A DNA stretch of 38,217 nt, from contig CAIQOJ010000084.1 of assembly GCA_903873395.1 (NCBI GenBank), forward strand, positions 1 through 38,217, written 5' to 3'. The notes under the pieces are model-generated. The model was not told where the DNA came from, did no database searches, and saw only the letters and a list, made by a program, of their open reading frames with translations. Below, piece by piece: positions 1-7,312 of the stretch; the first letter of the stretch is position 1; every line of letters begins with the position of its first letter. Origin of the DNA: an uncultured Acidimicrobiaceae bacterium (lineage in GTDB: Bacteria > Actinomycetota > Acidimicrobiia > Acidimicrobiales > RAAP-2). The position numbers and the translations under genes are program-made.

Positions 1-624
1 CAGGTAGAAGCGGTCTTCTCTGATGGCTCCCGCCTCGTCACCGTGCCCGACCCGGTGGGTGGTGGTCATCTCGGCGACGATGCCCCCGGGGCCATCATCA
101 GCGCGGACTACGGCCACCTTGACGATCCCGACGTCGACACGGTGGGCACAGACACGGTGCAAATAGACACGGTGCGCATAGCGGTGACCAACGAGGCGCC
201 GGTGGCCATCTCGGTGACGTCCCACTTCCACTTCTTCGAGGTCAATCCCCGGCTTCGCTTCGATCGTCGTGCCTCGTTCGGCCGCCGCCTCCATCAGCCC
301 GCCGGTGCCGTCGTTCGCTTCGACCCGGGCACGACCACCGAAGTAGAACTCATCCCCTTCGGCGGACGCCGGGTGGTCGTCGGGTTCGCCGGTCTCGTCG
401 ATGGCCCACTCGATGCACCCGGTGCGGTCGAGGTCGCACTGGAGCGCGCCCGAGCCTGCGGCTTTGCCGACATCGACTCGGCCGGTCCCGGGACGCCCGA
501 TCTCGGCGAAGCGGGCTCAGAGGAAGCCAACCCAGAACCTTCGGACCACCCGGTCCCAACAGACGCGGTTGCCCGAGCGGTGGCCGACGTCGCCACCCGT
601 CGCCACGATGGCCTCCTGCCATGA
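1..624 (+). CDS. ureAB: Urease gamma-beta fusion subunit (UreAB), 5' end outside window
   Basis: Structural subunit of urease, the nickel enzyme that hydrolyses urea to ammonia and carbamate. The frame is open from the first base. The first residues (VEAVFSDGSRLVTVPDP) match the C-terminal end of a urease gamma subunit. They run without a stop into a beta subunit that begins near PGAIISAD and contains the hallmark SHFHFFEVNPRLRFDR followed by a PAGAVVRFDPG segment. This is therefore a gamma-beta fusion, as known in several actinomycetes, with most of the gamma part lost to the window edge. A GTG at 43 is internal and not the start. The C-terminal 60 residues are an acidic, low-complexity tail not needed for the beta fold. 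Three copies of a 15-bp unit lie in the first beta strand. The stop overlaps the ureC start by 4 bases (ATGA), indicating translational coupling. Confidence 0.9.
   Translation, partial: QVEAVFSDGSRLVTVPDPVGGGHLGDDAPGAIISADYGHLDDPDVDTVGTDTVQIDTVRIAVTNEAPVAISVTSHFHFFEVNPRLRFDRRASFGRRLHQPAGAVVRFDPGTTTEVELIPFGGRRVVVGFAGLVDGPLDAPGAVEVALERARACGFADIDSAGPGTPDLGEAGSEEANPEPSDHPVPTDAVARAVADVATRRHDGLLP
136..180 (+). repeat. 15-bp tandem repeat, 3 copies, inside ureAB
   Basis: Three consecutive 15-base units each begin GACACGGTG and encode DTVGT, DTVQI and DTVRI. They lie at the start of the beta-subunit domain, where other ureases have one short strand before the conserved SHxHFFE motif. The unit keeps the reading frame. 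The second halves of the copies differ, so this is not a very recent duplication. Confidence 0.8.
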
Positions 625-2312
625 GCCGGCGCTATCCACCCGATCAGGACCGAGCGGTGAACGGGCCTCGTGTCGGTGACCGAGTCCGCCTCGGTGACAC
701 CGGCCTCGTCGTCCAAGTCGAGGCTGACGATCGTTCGGTCGGTGACGAACTGCTTTTTGGATTTGCTCGGACCGGCCGAGACGGTATGGCCCTCCAGGCC
801 GTGCGCACCAGCGAGTCGTGTGACGTCGTCATCACCGAGGCACTCGTCATCGATCCCCTCCTCGGCGTCCGGGTCGCTTCGATCGGTATCCGCAATGGGC
901 GGATCACCGGGGTTGGCCGGGCCGGCAACCCCGACATCACCGACGACATCGACGTCGTGGTGGGAAGTGGGACCCAGGTCATCCCTGGCCAAGGGCTCAT
1001 CGCCACGGCTGGCGGCATCGACACCCATGTCCACGGCATGTCGCCCCGAGTCTTCGAAGCGGCATTGGCCAGCGGGGTCACCACCGTCCTCACCCAAGAG
1101 CTTGGACCCATGTGGGGCGTCGGTGTGGGCTCGCCGACCGTGCTCCGCCAGGGCTATGCCTCGCTCGATGCCTGGCCCGTCAATATCGGTGTCCTCGGCC
1201 GAGGGGCCTCAGCACGACGTGACCCCCTGCTCGAACAGCTCGAAGCGGGCGTGTGCGGTTTCAAGGTCCACGAAGACACGGGGGCCCATCTGCGCACATT
1301 GGACGCCGCCTTGGACGCTGCCGAGGAGTTCGACGTACAGGTCTGCCTCCACACCGACGGCCTCAACGAAGGCCTGACCGTCGACGACACCCTGGCCGTC
1401 ACCGACGGTCGGGTCGTCCACGCCTTCCACGTCGAAGGCTGCGGCGGCGGGCATGCCCCTGACGTCCTGCGTCTAGCCGGAGTCGACCATGTGATCGGAT
1501 CGTCGACCAACCCCACGCTCCCCTACGGCGTGAATGCGCTCGACGAGCACGTGTCCATGATCGTCAGCGTCCACGGGCTGAACCCTGGCGTGCCAGGCGA
1601 TCTGGCTATCGCCCATGACCGGGTGCGGGCCGAGACCATGGGGGCCGAGAACCTCCTCCACGATCTCGGAGTGATCCCCATCACCAGCTCAGACGCCTTG
1701 GGCATGGGACGAGCCGGGGAGACGTGGCGCCGCACCTTCGCCGTGGCTGCCATCACCCGCGGTGCCGACGGAGGCGCTCCCCTCGATGCTTCCGGCCACG
1801 ACAACGAGCGGGTGCTGCGCTTCTTGGCCAAACTCACGATCAACCCAGCTCTGGCTCATGGCCTCAGCCACGAAGTCGGCTCGGTGGCCTCGGGCCGGCT
1901 GGCCGACATCGTCTTGTGGTCACCGCAGGCGTTCGCCGCCAAGCCACTCATGGTCATCAAAGGCGGTCTGCCCGCATGGGGGCGTCTCGGCGACCCGAAC
2001 GCCACCACCGAACTGGCCGAGCCTCTCCGCTACGGGCCGCAGTTCGGTGGACTCGGCGCAGCACCGTCGGAACTCTCGGTGCTCTTCACCAACTCGGCGG
2101 CCGCTGAGGCCGAGGCTGATCCGTGGCCCACACGACGTCGACGGGTCCCGGTCGCCGGATGTCGCGACGTCCGCCTGTCAGCCATGGTCCGCAACGGGCG
2201 ACTCGGACACGTCGCCGTCGATCCGAGCTCAGCCCGAGTCACCTTGGACGGCGCACTGCTCCACCTTGAGCCCGTCGATGATGTGCCGCTGCAGCGGCTC
2301 TACTTTCTCTAG
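621..2312 (+). CDS. ureC: Urease subunit alpha, divergent
   Basis: Catalytic subunit of urease (563 aa, normal length). The N-terminal beta domain holds GPRVGDRVRLGDTGL. The amidohydrolase core keeps the nickel ligands: His136 and His138 (THVH), the lysine to be carbamylated Lys215 (FKVHED), His244 (CLHTD), His270 (FHVEGCGGGHAPD) and Asp358 (SSDALGMGR). The flap His318 is present, but the preceding cysteine (Cys319 in Klebsiella) is Val317, in SVHGLNP rather than VCHHLDP. The HEDWG motif reads HEDTG, the glycine/threonine-rich segment after the first metal motif is rebuilt (TQELGPMWGVGVG), and the residue matching Ala363 is Gly361. The protein is therefore probably a metal enzyme of the urease family with an altered active-site lid. 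It starts within the ureAB stop. No ureE, F, G or D gene follows; accessory genes may lie upstream of the window. Confidence 0.9.
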   Translation: MSRRYPPDQDRAVNGPRVGDRVRLGDTGLVVQVEADDRSVGDELLFGFARTGRDGMALQAVRTSESCDVVITEALVIDPLLGVRVASIGIRNGRITGVGRAGNPDITDDIDVVVGSGTQVIPGQGLIATAGGIDTHVHGMSPRVFEAALASGVTTVLTQELGPMWGVGVGSPTVLRQGYASLDAWPVNIGVLGRGASARRDPLLEQLEAGVCGFKVHEDTGAHLRTLDAALDAAEEFDVQVCLHTDGLNEGLTVDDTLAVTDGRVVHAFHVEGCGGGHAPDVLRLAGVDHVIGSSTNPTLPYGVNALDEHVSMIVSVHGLNPGVPGDLAIAHDRVRAETMGAENLLHDLGVIPITSSDALGMGRAGETWRRTFAVAAITRGADGGAPLDASGHDNERVLRFLAKLTINPALAHGLSHEVGSVASGRLADIVLWSPQAFAAKPLMVIKGGLPAWGRLGDPNATTELAEPLRYGPQFGGLGAAPSELSVLFTNSAAAEAEADPWPTRRRRVPVAGCRDVRLSAMVRNGRLGHVAVDPSSARVTLDGALLHLEPVDDVPLQRLYFL

Positions 2313-2324
2313 GCATCCCCAAGC

Positions 2325-3086
2325 ATGATCACCGTGCTGTGGGGTCTCCACGTAGCCACCATCGTCGAGATCGCTCTCATCGTCGTGGCCGCCGGGTTCG
2401 TCCAGGCCTCGGCTGGATTCGGGTTCGCCCTGCTCGCCGTTCCCTTGCTGACGTTGGTCGTGGCCCCAGAGACGGCGGTGGTCATTGCCTTCCTCCATGG
2501 CACCTGTTCGAGTCTGCTGACCGCTGGTCGTCACCACGGCCACATCGAGCGCACCGATACCCGCCGCCTCAGCATCGGGGCGGTGCTGGCCATGCCCCTC
2601 GGCGCTCTGGTCCTCGTCACTGCGTCCCCTGAGGTGCTGCGCATCCTGGTCGGCGTGGCTACCTGTGGCGCTGCCACCTGGATGCTCCTCCCACACAACC
2701 GAGTGCCACATGCTCGATCCTTCACCGCCCCGGCCACAGTCGCCGTCGGTGCTATCTCGGGCGTGCTCAACACCGCAGTGGCCACCAACGGGCCTCCCCT
2801 CGTCGTCTACCTTCGAGCCAGAGGCCTCCACGGAGACTCCTTCCGAGCCACCATCTCTGCCGTCTTCACCATTTCCAACGTGGTCGGTCTCTTCATCCTG
2901 TTGGTTGCCGGTGCGATCCACACTCCGGCCGTGGCGGCGTTCCTGCTCACCCTTGGACCAGCGTTCCTTGGCTGGTTCTTCGGTAATCACGCAGCCAAGC
3001 GACTTCGAACCAGCCACTTCGTGCGCATGGTCGACGTGGTCCTGTTGGTCAGTGGCCTCTTGGCCATCACCCGGGCCTTCTTCTAG
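2325..3086 (+). CDS. TauE/SafE family sulfite/organosulfonate exporter-like membrane protein
   Basis: A 253-aa polytopic membrane protein with about eight predicted helices and the family's glycine-rich first helix (AGFVQASAGFGFALLAVPLL). The second half repeats the pattern around AISGVLNTAVATNGPPLVVYL. TauE/SafE proteins export sulfite, sulfoacetate or related small anions. It starts 12 bases after the ureC stop, so it may be co-transcribed with urease. It also directly precedes the CstR-like repressor gene. In Staphylococcus aureus a tauE gene sits with cstR and persulfide-detoxifying genes, so export of sulfite made during persulfide removal is the better inference. No operator lies upstream of tauE itself; the first lies after its stop. 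The substrate is not shown by the sequence. Confidence 0.82.
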   Translation: MITVLWGLHVATIVEIALIVVAAGFVQASAGFGFALLAVPLLTLVVAPETAVVIAFLHGTCSSLLTAGRHHGHIERTDTRRLSIGAVLAMPLGALVLVTASPEVLRILVGVATCGAATWMLLPHNRVPHARSFTAPATVAVGAISGVLNTAVATNGPPLVVYLRARGLHGDSFRATISAVFTISNVVGLFILLVAGAIHTPAVAAFLLTLGPAFLGWFFGNHAAKRLRTSHFVRMVDVVLLVSGLLAITRAFF

Positions 3087-3166
3087 ACCGGGAGTTTCCG
3101 TCCGGACATTGGTTGGCACGGCTGGGTGCCAGCAGGACGAACGGCTCGTGCCATGGAGCAGGCCAG

Positions 3167-3182
3167 GTACCCTGGGGGGTAC
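3167..3182 (+). promoter_or_regulatory. CstR/CsoR-type operator before the repressor gene
   Basis: GTACCCTGGGGGGTAC has perfect 6-bp arms (GTACCC/GGGTAC) around four bases. It has the same geometry as the sites at 5236-5251 and 5304-5319. It lies 17 bases upstream of the GTG start of the CstR-like gene and includes TACCCT, which fits a TANNNT -10 box, so autorepression is likely. Confidence 0.75.
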
Positions 3183-3199
3183 GAACAAGGAGAACGACA

Positions 3200-3469
3200 G
3201 TGGAACTTCCCTCCGAGGTGGTCGACGACCTGCGCAAGCGCCTCCGCCGAGCCGAAGGCCAGGTTCGAGCCGTCGAGTCGATGCTGGCCGACGGCCGTGA
3301 GTGCCGCGACATCGTCACGCAGTTGAGCGCAGCCATCAACGCGCTCGAACAGGCAGGGTTCCGCCTGATCGCCAGCGGACTCACCTACTGCATTCAGCAC
3401 CCTGAAGACGCCGAGGCCTCCGGCTACCCACTCGACGAAGTCCAGCGCTTGTTCACCAAGCTGGCGTGA
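3200..3469 (+). CDS. cstR: CsoR-family repressor, CstR-like (persulfide sensing)
   Basis: A small all-helical repressor (89 aa) of the CsoR/RcnR/CstR family. The GTG at 3200 is chosen because it follows AAGGAGA at good spacing and gives the usual family start; the frame stays open upstream only through non-homologous residues. Of the three CsoR metal ligands, the first and last cysteines are kept (Cys35 and Cys64, 29 residues apart), but the histidine position between them is Gly60. Two cysteines without the histidine are the signature of CstR, which senses persulfides or polysulfides by forming a di- or trisulfide between subunits, rather than of copper-sensing CsoR. The neighbouring rhodanese fusion and TauE gene agree with this. 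A palindromic operator sits just upstream, and matching sites sit before both genes at 5226 and 5318. Confidence 0.85.
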   Translation: MELPSEVVDDLRKRLRRAEGQVRAVESMLADGRECRDIVTQLSAAINALEQAGFRLIASGLTYCIQHPEDAEASGYPLDEVQRLFTKLA

Positions 3470-3510
3470 AGGTCGCCTCAGGGCGCACCGTTGGCTCCGA
3501 GTCGCACGCC

Positions 3511-5226
3511 TCAGCCCAGCAGGTTGCGCACGCCAGTCATGTCACCGGTCCTGGCCGCCTCAGCCGCCAACCAGGTCAGGTAGCCGCCGTCGAGGTTCTT
3601 CACCTCGATCTCTCGCTCGGAGAGTAGCGACGCTGCCGTGTGCCCCCTCTGTCCGACGCGGCACGTGACCACAAAGGGCCCGGGCCCCAGGTCGGCCAAG
3701 TCGTCTCGCAGGTCGTCGAGGGGCGCGGAGAGGCTGCCGGGGATCGCACCGCTGGCAAACTCGGCGGGCGTTCGCACGTCCAGGATGGTCCACCCGGAAG
3801 CGACCAGTTCGGCGAGGTCGCTCGCTTGGACCACATCACCGTCGCCGGAAAGTACGTTCTCGGCCATGTAGCCGAGCATGTTCACCGGGTCCTTGGCAGA
3901 CGAGAACGGCGGGGCATAGGCCAACTCCAGGTCCGCCAATCCGGGGGCACTGACGCCGGACGCCATGGCCGTCGCCAGAATGTCGATCCGCTTGTCGACA
4001 CCGGCACCACCGACGGCTTGGGCTCCAAGGATCGCCCCTGACTCCGGGTCGAAGAGGAGTTCGAGCGCCATCTGCTCGGCACCCGGGTAGTAGCTGGCAT
4101 GGCTCATGGGATGCGAGTGGACACGATGGAACGGCCGACCTGCCGCCGTGAGGCGTTTGGCATTCCACCCCGTCATGGCGGCAGTGAGACCAAAGACCTT
4201 GACGATGGCCGTGCCCAGCGAAGGCGCTGGTCGGACGTCCAATCCGGCGATGTGGTCCGCCACTCGCCGACCCTGCCGGTTTGCCACGTTGGCCAGGGCC
4301 ACCAGCGAGCTCGTGCCGCTGACCGTGTCGGTCTTCTCGACCGCATCACCGACGGCATAGATGTTGGGGTCGCTCGTGAGGCCCGTTGACGTCACTGCGA
4401 TCCCGCCATTGGGACCCAGGGTCAGTCCGGCCATGTCGGCCAGTCGAACGTCGGGGCGAACACCGATGGATCCGATCACCAGATCGGCGGCGAACCTCCG
4501 ACCATCAGCGAGCACAACATGATCAGCACCGATCTCGGTGACCCCAGCACCGGTGACCACGTCGACCCCGTTGGATTCGAGTTCGGACCGGACGAGTATG
4601 GCCAGCTCAGGGTCGAGTGGCGTAAGGATCTGATCCGCTGCCTCCACCACGGTCGTTGGGATGCCGGCATGGGTGAGATTTTCTGCGGTCTCGAGGCCGA
4701 TGAATCCGCCACCGATCACCACAGCGGCAGCCGGAGCGCCAGCCACGTCGGCATGGAGTGCCTCGGCGTCTTCGACGGTGCGCAGGACTCGGACGCGATC
4801 GAAGCCGGGGATGGGTGGACGAACGGGAAGCGCTCCGGGGCTGAGGACCAGCCGGTCGTACTCCTGGACGACCTCGGCCCCGTCTTGGGTCGATCGGAGC
4901 GTGACCTGGCGGGCTCCAGCATCGATGGCCACCACCTCGGTCGAGACGCGCACATCGAGCCGAAATCGCTCGAAAAGCCGCTCGGGGGTCTGCAGCAAGA
5001 GGTCCTGCTCGTCCTCGATGACCCCGCCGACAAAGTAGGGCAGGCCACAGTTGGCGTAGGAGACATGGCCGGAGCGCTCGACGACGATGATCTGCGCAGA
5101 CTCGTCAAGGCGGCGAAGGCGCGTGGCCGCGGACATCCCGCCGGCCACTCCCCCCACGACAACGACCCTGAGGGCTCTGGGCGCTGCCGCCACATCCGAC
5201 GTCTGTCCGACCTGCTGAGTACTCAT
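3511..5226 (-). CDS. CoA-disulfide reductase/rhodanese fusion (CoADR-Rhd), persulfide-handling flavoprotein
   Basis: A 571-aa FAD/NAD(P)H-dependent disulfide or persulfide reductase. The N-terminus has the FAD-binding VVVGGVAGGMSAATRLRR, followed by the single active-site cysteine Cys60 in SYANCGLPY, typical of CoA-disulfide reductases. A second dinucleotide fold starts near VVIGGGFIGLETAENL, and the FAD-contact motif NIYAVGDAVE follows. The C-terminal 100 residues are a rhodanese domain with active-site loop TCRVGQRG (Cys near 522). Such fusions (Npsr/CoADR-Rhd) reduce CoA persulfide, polysulfide or sulfur. The ATG at 5226 is chosen: upstream residues are not homologous, and a TATAGT box lies exactly 6 bases before it. 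That box overlaps a CstR-type operator, so expression should rise when persulfides inactivate the repressor. The gene converges on the repressor gene 41 bases away. Confidence 0.9.
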   Translation of the reverse strand: MSTQQVGQTSDVAAAPRALRVVVVGGVAGGMSAATRLRRLDESAQIIVVERSGHVSYANCGLPYFVGGVIEDEQDLLLQTPERLFERFRLDVRVSTEVVAIDAGARQVTLRSTQDGAEVVQEYDRLVLSPGALPVRPPIPGFDRVRVLRTVEDAEALHADVAGAPAAAVVIGGGFIGLETAENLTHAGIPTTVVEAADQILTPLDPELAILVRSELESNGVDVVTGAGVTEIGADHVVLADGRRFAADLVIGSIGVRPDVRLADMAGLTLGPNGGIAVTSTGLTSDPNIYAVGDAVEKTDTVSGTSSLVALANVANRQGRRVADHIAGLDVRPAPSLGTAIVKVFGLTAAMTGWNAKRLTAAGRPFHRVHSHPMSHASYYPGAEQMALELLFDPESGAILGAQAVGGAGVDKRIDILATAMASGVSAPGLADLELAYAPPFSSAKDPVNMLGYMAENVLSGDGDVVQASDLAELVASGWTILDVRTPAEFASGAIPGSLSAPLDDLRDDLADLGPGPFVVTCRVGQRGHTAASLLSEREIEVKNLDGGYLTWLAAEAARTGDMTGVRNLLG

Positions 5227-5232
5227 GACATC

Positions 5233-5251
5233 ACTATACCCCTGTGGGTAT
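5233..5251 (-). promoter_or_regulatory. Promoter -10 box overlapping CstR-type operator, for the CoADR-rhodanese gene
   Basis: The operator ATACCCCTGTGGGTAT occupies 5236-5251, with arms ATACCC/GGGTAT and spacer CTGT; the symmetry extends outward to TCAC (5231-5234) and GTGA (5253-5256). On the minus strand TATAGT (5238-5233) overlaps the operator edge and stands 6 bases before the ATG at 5226. A bound repressor would cover the -10 element of a leaderless or near-leaderless transcript. Confidence 0.75.
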
Positions 5252-5303
5252 CGTGATGGAACCGACATGCGTGGATCCAGCGAGGTCGAGACCATCGGAT
5301 CTG

Positions 5304-5319
5304 ATACCCTAAGGGGTAT
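5304..5319 (+). promoter_or_regulatory. CstR-type operator over the start of the small cysteine-rich gene
   Basis: ATACCCTAAGGGGTAT has arms ATACCC/GGGTAT around TAAG. The left arm contains TACCCT, a TANNNT -10 box ending 7 bases before the ATG at 5318, and the right arm runs two bases into that ATG. Repressor binding would cover the promoter and the start codon. Confidence 0.7.
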
Positions 5320-5554
5320 GTGTAGACAAGTGACGTGCAAGAAGTGCGGTCGCCCTTCATGGAAAGGGTGCGGGATGCATGTGGAGCAGGTCCTGGGCCA
5401 CGTTCCCATCGAAGATCGTTGTCACTGCGGCGACAGGTCGTCCTCGACGTCACCGCCATCGCCGAAGTCATCGACCACGTCATCGACCAAGTCATCGCGG
5501 CGTCGCTGGTTCAGCCGTGGTGGAGCCGAGCGCAGCGAGACCAGCCGACCCTAG
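5318..5554 (+). CDS. Small cysteine-rich protein (CxxCGxxxWxGCGxH type), probable zinc-ribbon-like
   Basis: A 78-aa protein. The first 40 residues carry CRQVTCKKCGRPSWKGCG followed by MHVEQVLGHVP and a closing CHC. That is seven cysteines plus a conserved histidine, spaced like a small metal-binding or thiol-reactive fold that I recognise as a recurrent uncharacterised actinobacterial protein. The last 38 residues are serine, threonine, lysine and arginine rich and look disordered; family members I recall usually lack such a tail. The ATG at 5318 overlaps the operator and begins the conserved block. The gene is divergent from the CoADR-rhodanese gene and shares its type of operator, which suggests a role in sulfur stress, perhaps as a persulfide or metal carrier. 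That role is inference; no function is established here. Confidence 0.75.
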   Translation: MCRQVTCKKCGRPSWKGCGMHVEQVLGHVPIEDRCHCGDRSSSTSPPSPKSSTTSSTKSSRRRWFSRGGAERSETSRP

Positions 5555-5556
5555 GG

Positions 5557-6240
5557 TCACGAGGCGTCGCCGTCGCCTCGACCTTCTGGGTGGGGAAGTT
5601 TGGACACTTCGGGGCTAGTGATGCCGAAGTGGATGGTCACAAAGCGGGACACCACCACGAAGGCAACACATGCGAGAGCTGCGGCTTCGCTGTTGACCCG
5701 CACCAGGGCCAAATAGAGGGCGATCCCTCCCAGCGCCAGCAGCCCATAGGGGGCGGTCGGGGCGAGGAGGCTGGGCCGGACCCCCTGCAGGACCGAGACG
5801 ATGACCCCTCCGCTCAATGAAGCGAAGAGCCCGACGATGACCGCACCGGCCACCGACACGTGGAAGGTGATGGCCTTCTGGGTCCCGATGGCGGCATAGA
5901 GACCAAGCGTCAGCGCATCGAGGGCGATGAACACACGGCCGTTGATAGGCACAAGCCTCCCGATCACCAGCATGGCGAAGACGGCGAGCACGATCATCGC
6001 CGTGTACCAAGGCGACTGCAACGCAGCCACGGGGAAGCTACCCAGCAGCACGTCGCGTACCAGTCCTCCACCCAGCCCCAAGAAGAGAGCAAACACGAAC
6101 ATCCCGACGATGTCGACCTTCATCGCACCAGGACTACGACCAAGGGCTGCCCCCTGAAGGGCGCCCACCAACGTGGTGACCAACGCCAGCCACAGCGGAG
6201 TCGACCAGACAATATTGGGGAGGTAACCAGCCAGCAGCAC
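5557..6240 (-). CDS. TRIC-type cation channel family protein (UPF0126/YadS-like)
   Basis: A 227-aa membrane protein with about seven helices arranged as two related three-helix units plus one. The first unit has the family motif GLGGGLVRDVLLG, and the second has the degenerate equivalent SGGVIVSVLQGVRPSLL. Prokaryotic TRIC proteins are trimeric monovalent cation channels of poorly known physiology. The GTG at 6240 is supported by a TAGCGT box exactly 6 bases upstream and by starting right at the first hydrophobic helix. Its 3' end lies 2 bases from the convergent small cysteine-rich gene. The C-terminal 20 residues are hydrophilic. Confidence 0.85.
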   Translation of the reverse strand: MLLAGYLPNIVWSTPLWLALVTTLVGALQGAALGRSPGAMKVDIVGMFVFALFLGLGGGLVRDVLLGSFPVAALQSPWYTAMIVLAVFAMLVIGRLVPINGRVFIALDALTLGLYAAIGTQKAITFHVSVAGAVIVGLFASLSGGVIVSVLQGVRPSLLAPTAPYGLLALGGIALYLALVRVNSEAAALACVAFVVVSRFVTIHFGITSPEVSKLPHPEGRGDGDAS

Positions 6241-6246
6241 GGGCCC

Positions 6247-6252
6247 ACGCTA
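6247..6252 (-). promoter_or_regulatory. Putative -10 box of a leaderless transcript (TRIC gene)
   Basis: TAGCGT on the minus strand is followed by six bases and then the GTG at 6240. There is no Shine-Dalgarno sequence, and the spacing fits actinobacterial leaderless starts. Confidence 0.5.
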
Positions 6253-6507
6253 GGTCGCACAGACCAAGTCGGCAGATCCTGGGCAGCAATCCCTTCGTAG
6301 ATCCCTGGCGGACGGCAGGATCCACACGCATTGGGACCTCCCGTTCCAGGACCACTCGCCTCGGACCAGCCACCGCTGACACGATGTCCGGAGGTAGCCT
6401 GCCCCATCGTTCGATCTCCCCGATCGGATCACCACAAAGAGACGACGAGTGGACAGGCATGTCGGTCACCTCGATGCTGGACACCGTCGTGCCGGACAAG
6501 ACACATC

Positions 6508-7158
6508 ATGATGCCGCCATCAAACCCCGAACCCTCCAATCCGACATCCGCTGAGCCCACGTCTGCGAAGCGGCGGGTCACCTCGGCTGAAGCCCGCGTG
6601 AGGCTCATCGACGCAGTGATCGGCATGCTCGACACCGTTCCCTTCACCAAGATCACTGCCCGGCGCATCGGTGAAGAAGTGCAGCTGGACCCCAACGTGA
6701 TCTTTCGCAACTTCGACGACGTCGAGGGCTTGTTCGTGGCCGTCCTGCGTGAACTCGAGCAGCGCATCATCGCCAACGTCTCGACTGTCGCCGGTCCGCC
6801 TCGATCTCCGATGCACATCAGCACGCTCTGGATCAGGTTCTCGCTCTGGCTGGCACTTTCCGGGGTTCCCGTCGAACGCCTGCATCCAAACCCGGCCGTG
6901 GTTGCCTCGCTGCGAGAAAACACACTGCGTCGATTCGCCATCGATCCGGAATCCAGCGAACGGGCTCAGAGCGCGTTGTTTGCCATCACCATGGCCATGG
7001 TCCAGACCCAGGTGATGTTCGCCCAGATCGCCTCCGATCTGTTTGCGCCGGACATCGTGCGCGATGCCGCTGTTCTCATCTCCAGCCTGGCCGACAAGCT
7101 TCCGGAGTTGTCGAACCTGCTCGACGCAGCCGACCTGACGTCCGAGGACCTCAGTTAG
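6508..7158 (+). CDS. TetR-family transcriptional regulator
   Basis: A 216-aa regulator. After about 20 proline, serine and threonine-rich residues comes a TetR-type DNA-binding domain: RLIDAVIGMLDTVPFTKITARRIGEEVQLDPNV in two parts, with the recognition helix followed by FRNFDDVEGLFVAVL, the family's Y/F-x-x-F-x-x-K/V-E-x-L element. The C-terminal all-helical half is ligand-binding and not alignable by eye. Two adjacent ATGs (6508 and 6511) are possible starts; upstream in-frame sequence shows no homology. The gene stands alone between the divergently placed TRIC gene and the rhamnosidase gene, either of which could be a target. The 267 bases upstream show no other gene. Confidence 0.8.
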   Translation: MMPPSNPEPSNPTSAEPTSAKRRVTSAEARVRLIDAVIGMLDTVPFTKITARRIGEEVQLDPNVIFRNFDDVEGLFVAVLRELEQRIIANVSTVAGPPRSPMHISTLWIRFSLWLALSGVPVERLHPNPAVVASLRENTLRRFAIDPESSERAQSALFAITMAMVQTQVMFAQIASDLFAPDIVRDAAVLISSLADKLPELSNLLDAADLTSEDLS

Positions 7159-7300
7159 TCGACACATACGGTCACCACGCGAAGGTCACGCTCGCCCGGA
7201 TCAGTGCTTCTCGTCCCCCAGCGCATTCCAGCCCCGAGACGCCTGCGCCCAGGGCTGGGGAGCCAGGCCATCGACACCGGCCAGGATGCACTCCTCACGG

Positions 7301-7306
7301 TAGGTT
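7301..7306 (+). promoter_or_regulatory. Putative -10 box of a leaderless transcript (GH78 gene)
   Basis: TAGGTT is followed by six bases and then the GTG at 7313. No ribosome-binding site is visible, and the match supports this GTG as the start. Confidence 0.5.
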
Positions 7307-7312
7307 TTCGCC

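Noticed and set aside
294-1097. Long open frame antisense to ureAB and ureC.
   Set aside because: High GC makes long antisense frames common; its product is low-complexity, and the plus strand holds clearly conserved urease sequence.
2325-3086. The membrane protein after ureC considered as a nickel or urea transporter.
   Set aside because: It has TauE/SafE motifs and none of the features of UreH/NiCoT (HX4DH) or the urea channel families.
6134-6499. Minus-strand frame upstream of the TRIC gene.
   Set aside because: Its composition is not protein-like, and it would bury the well-placed promoter box at 6247 of the TRIC gene.
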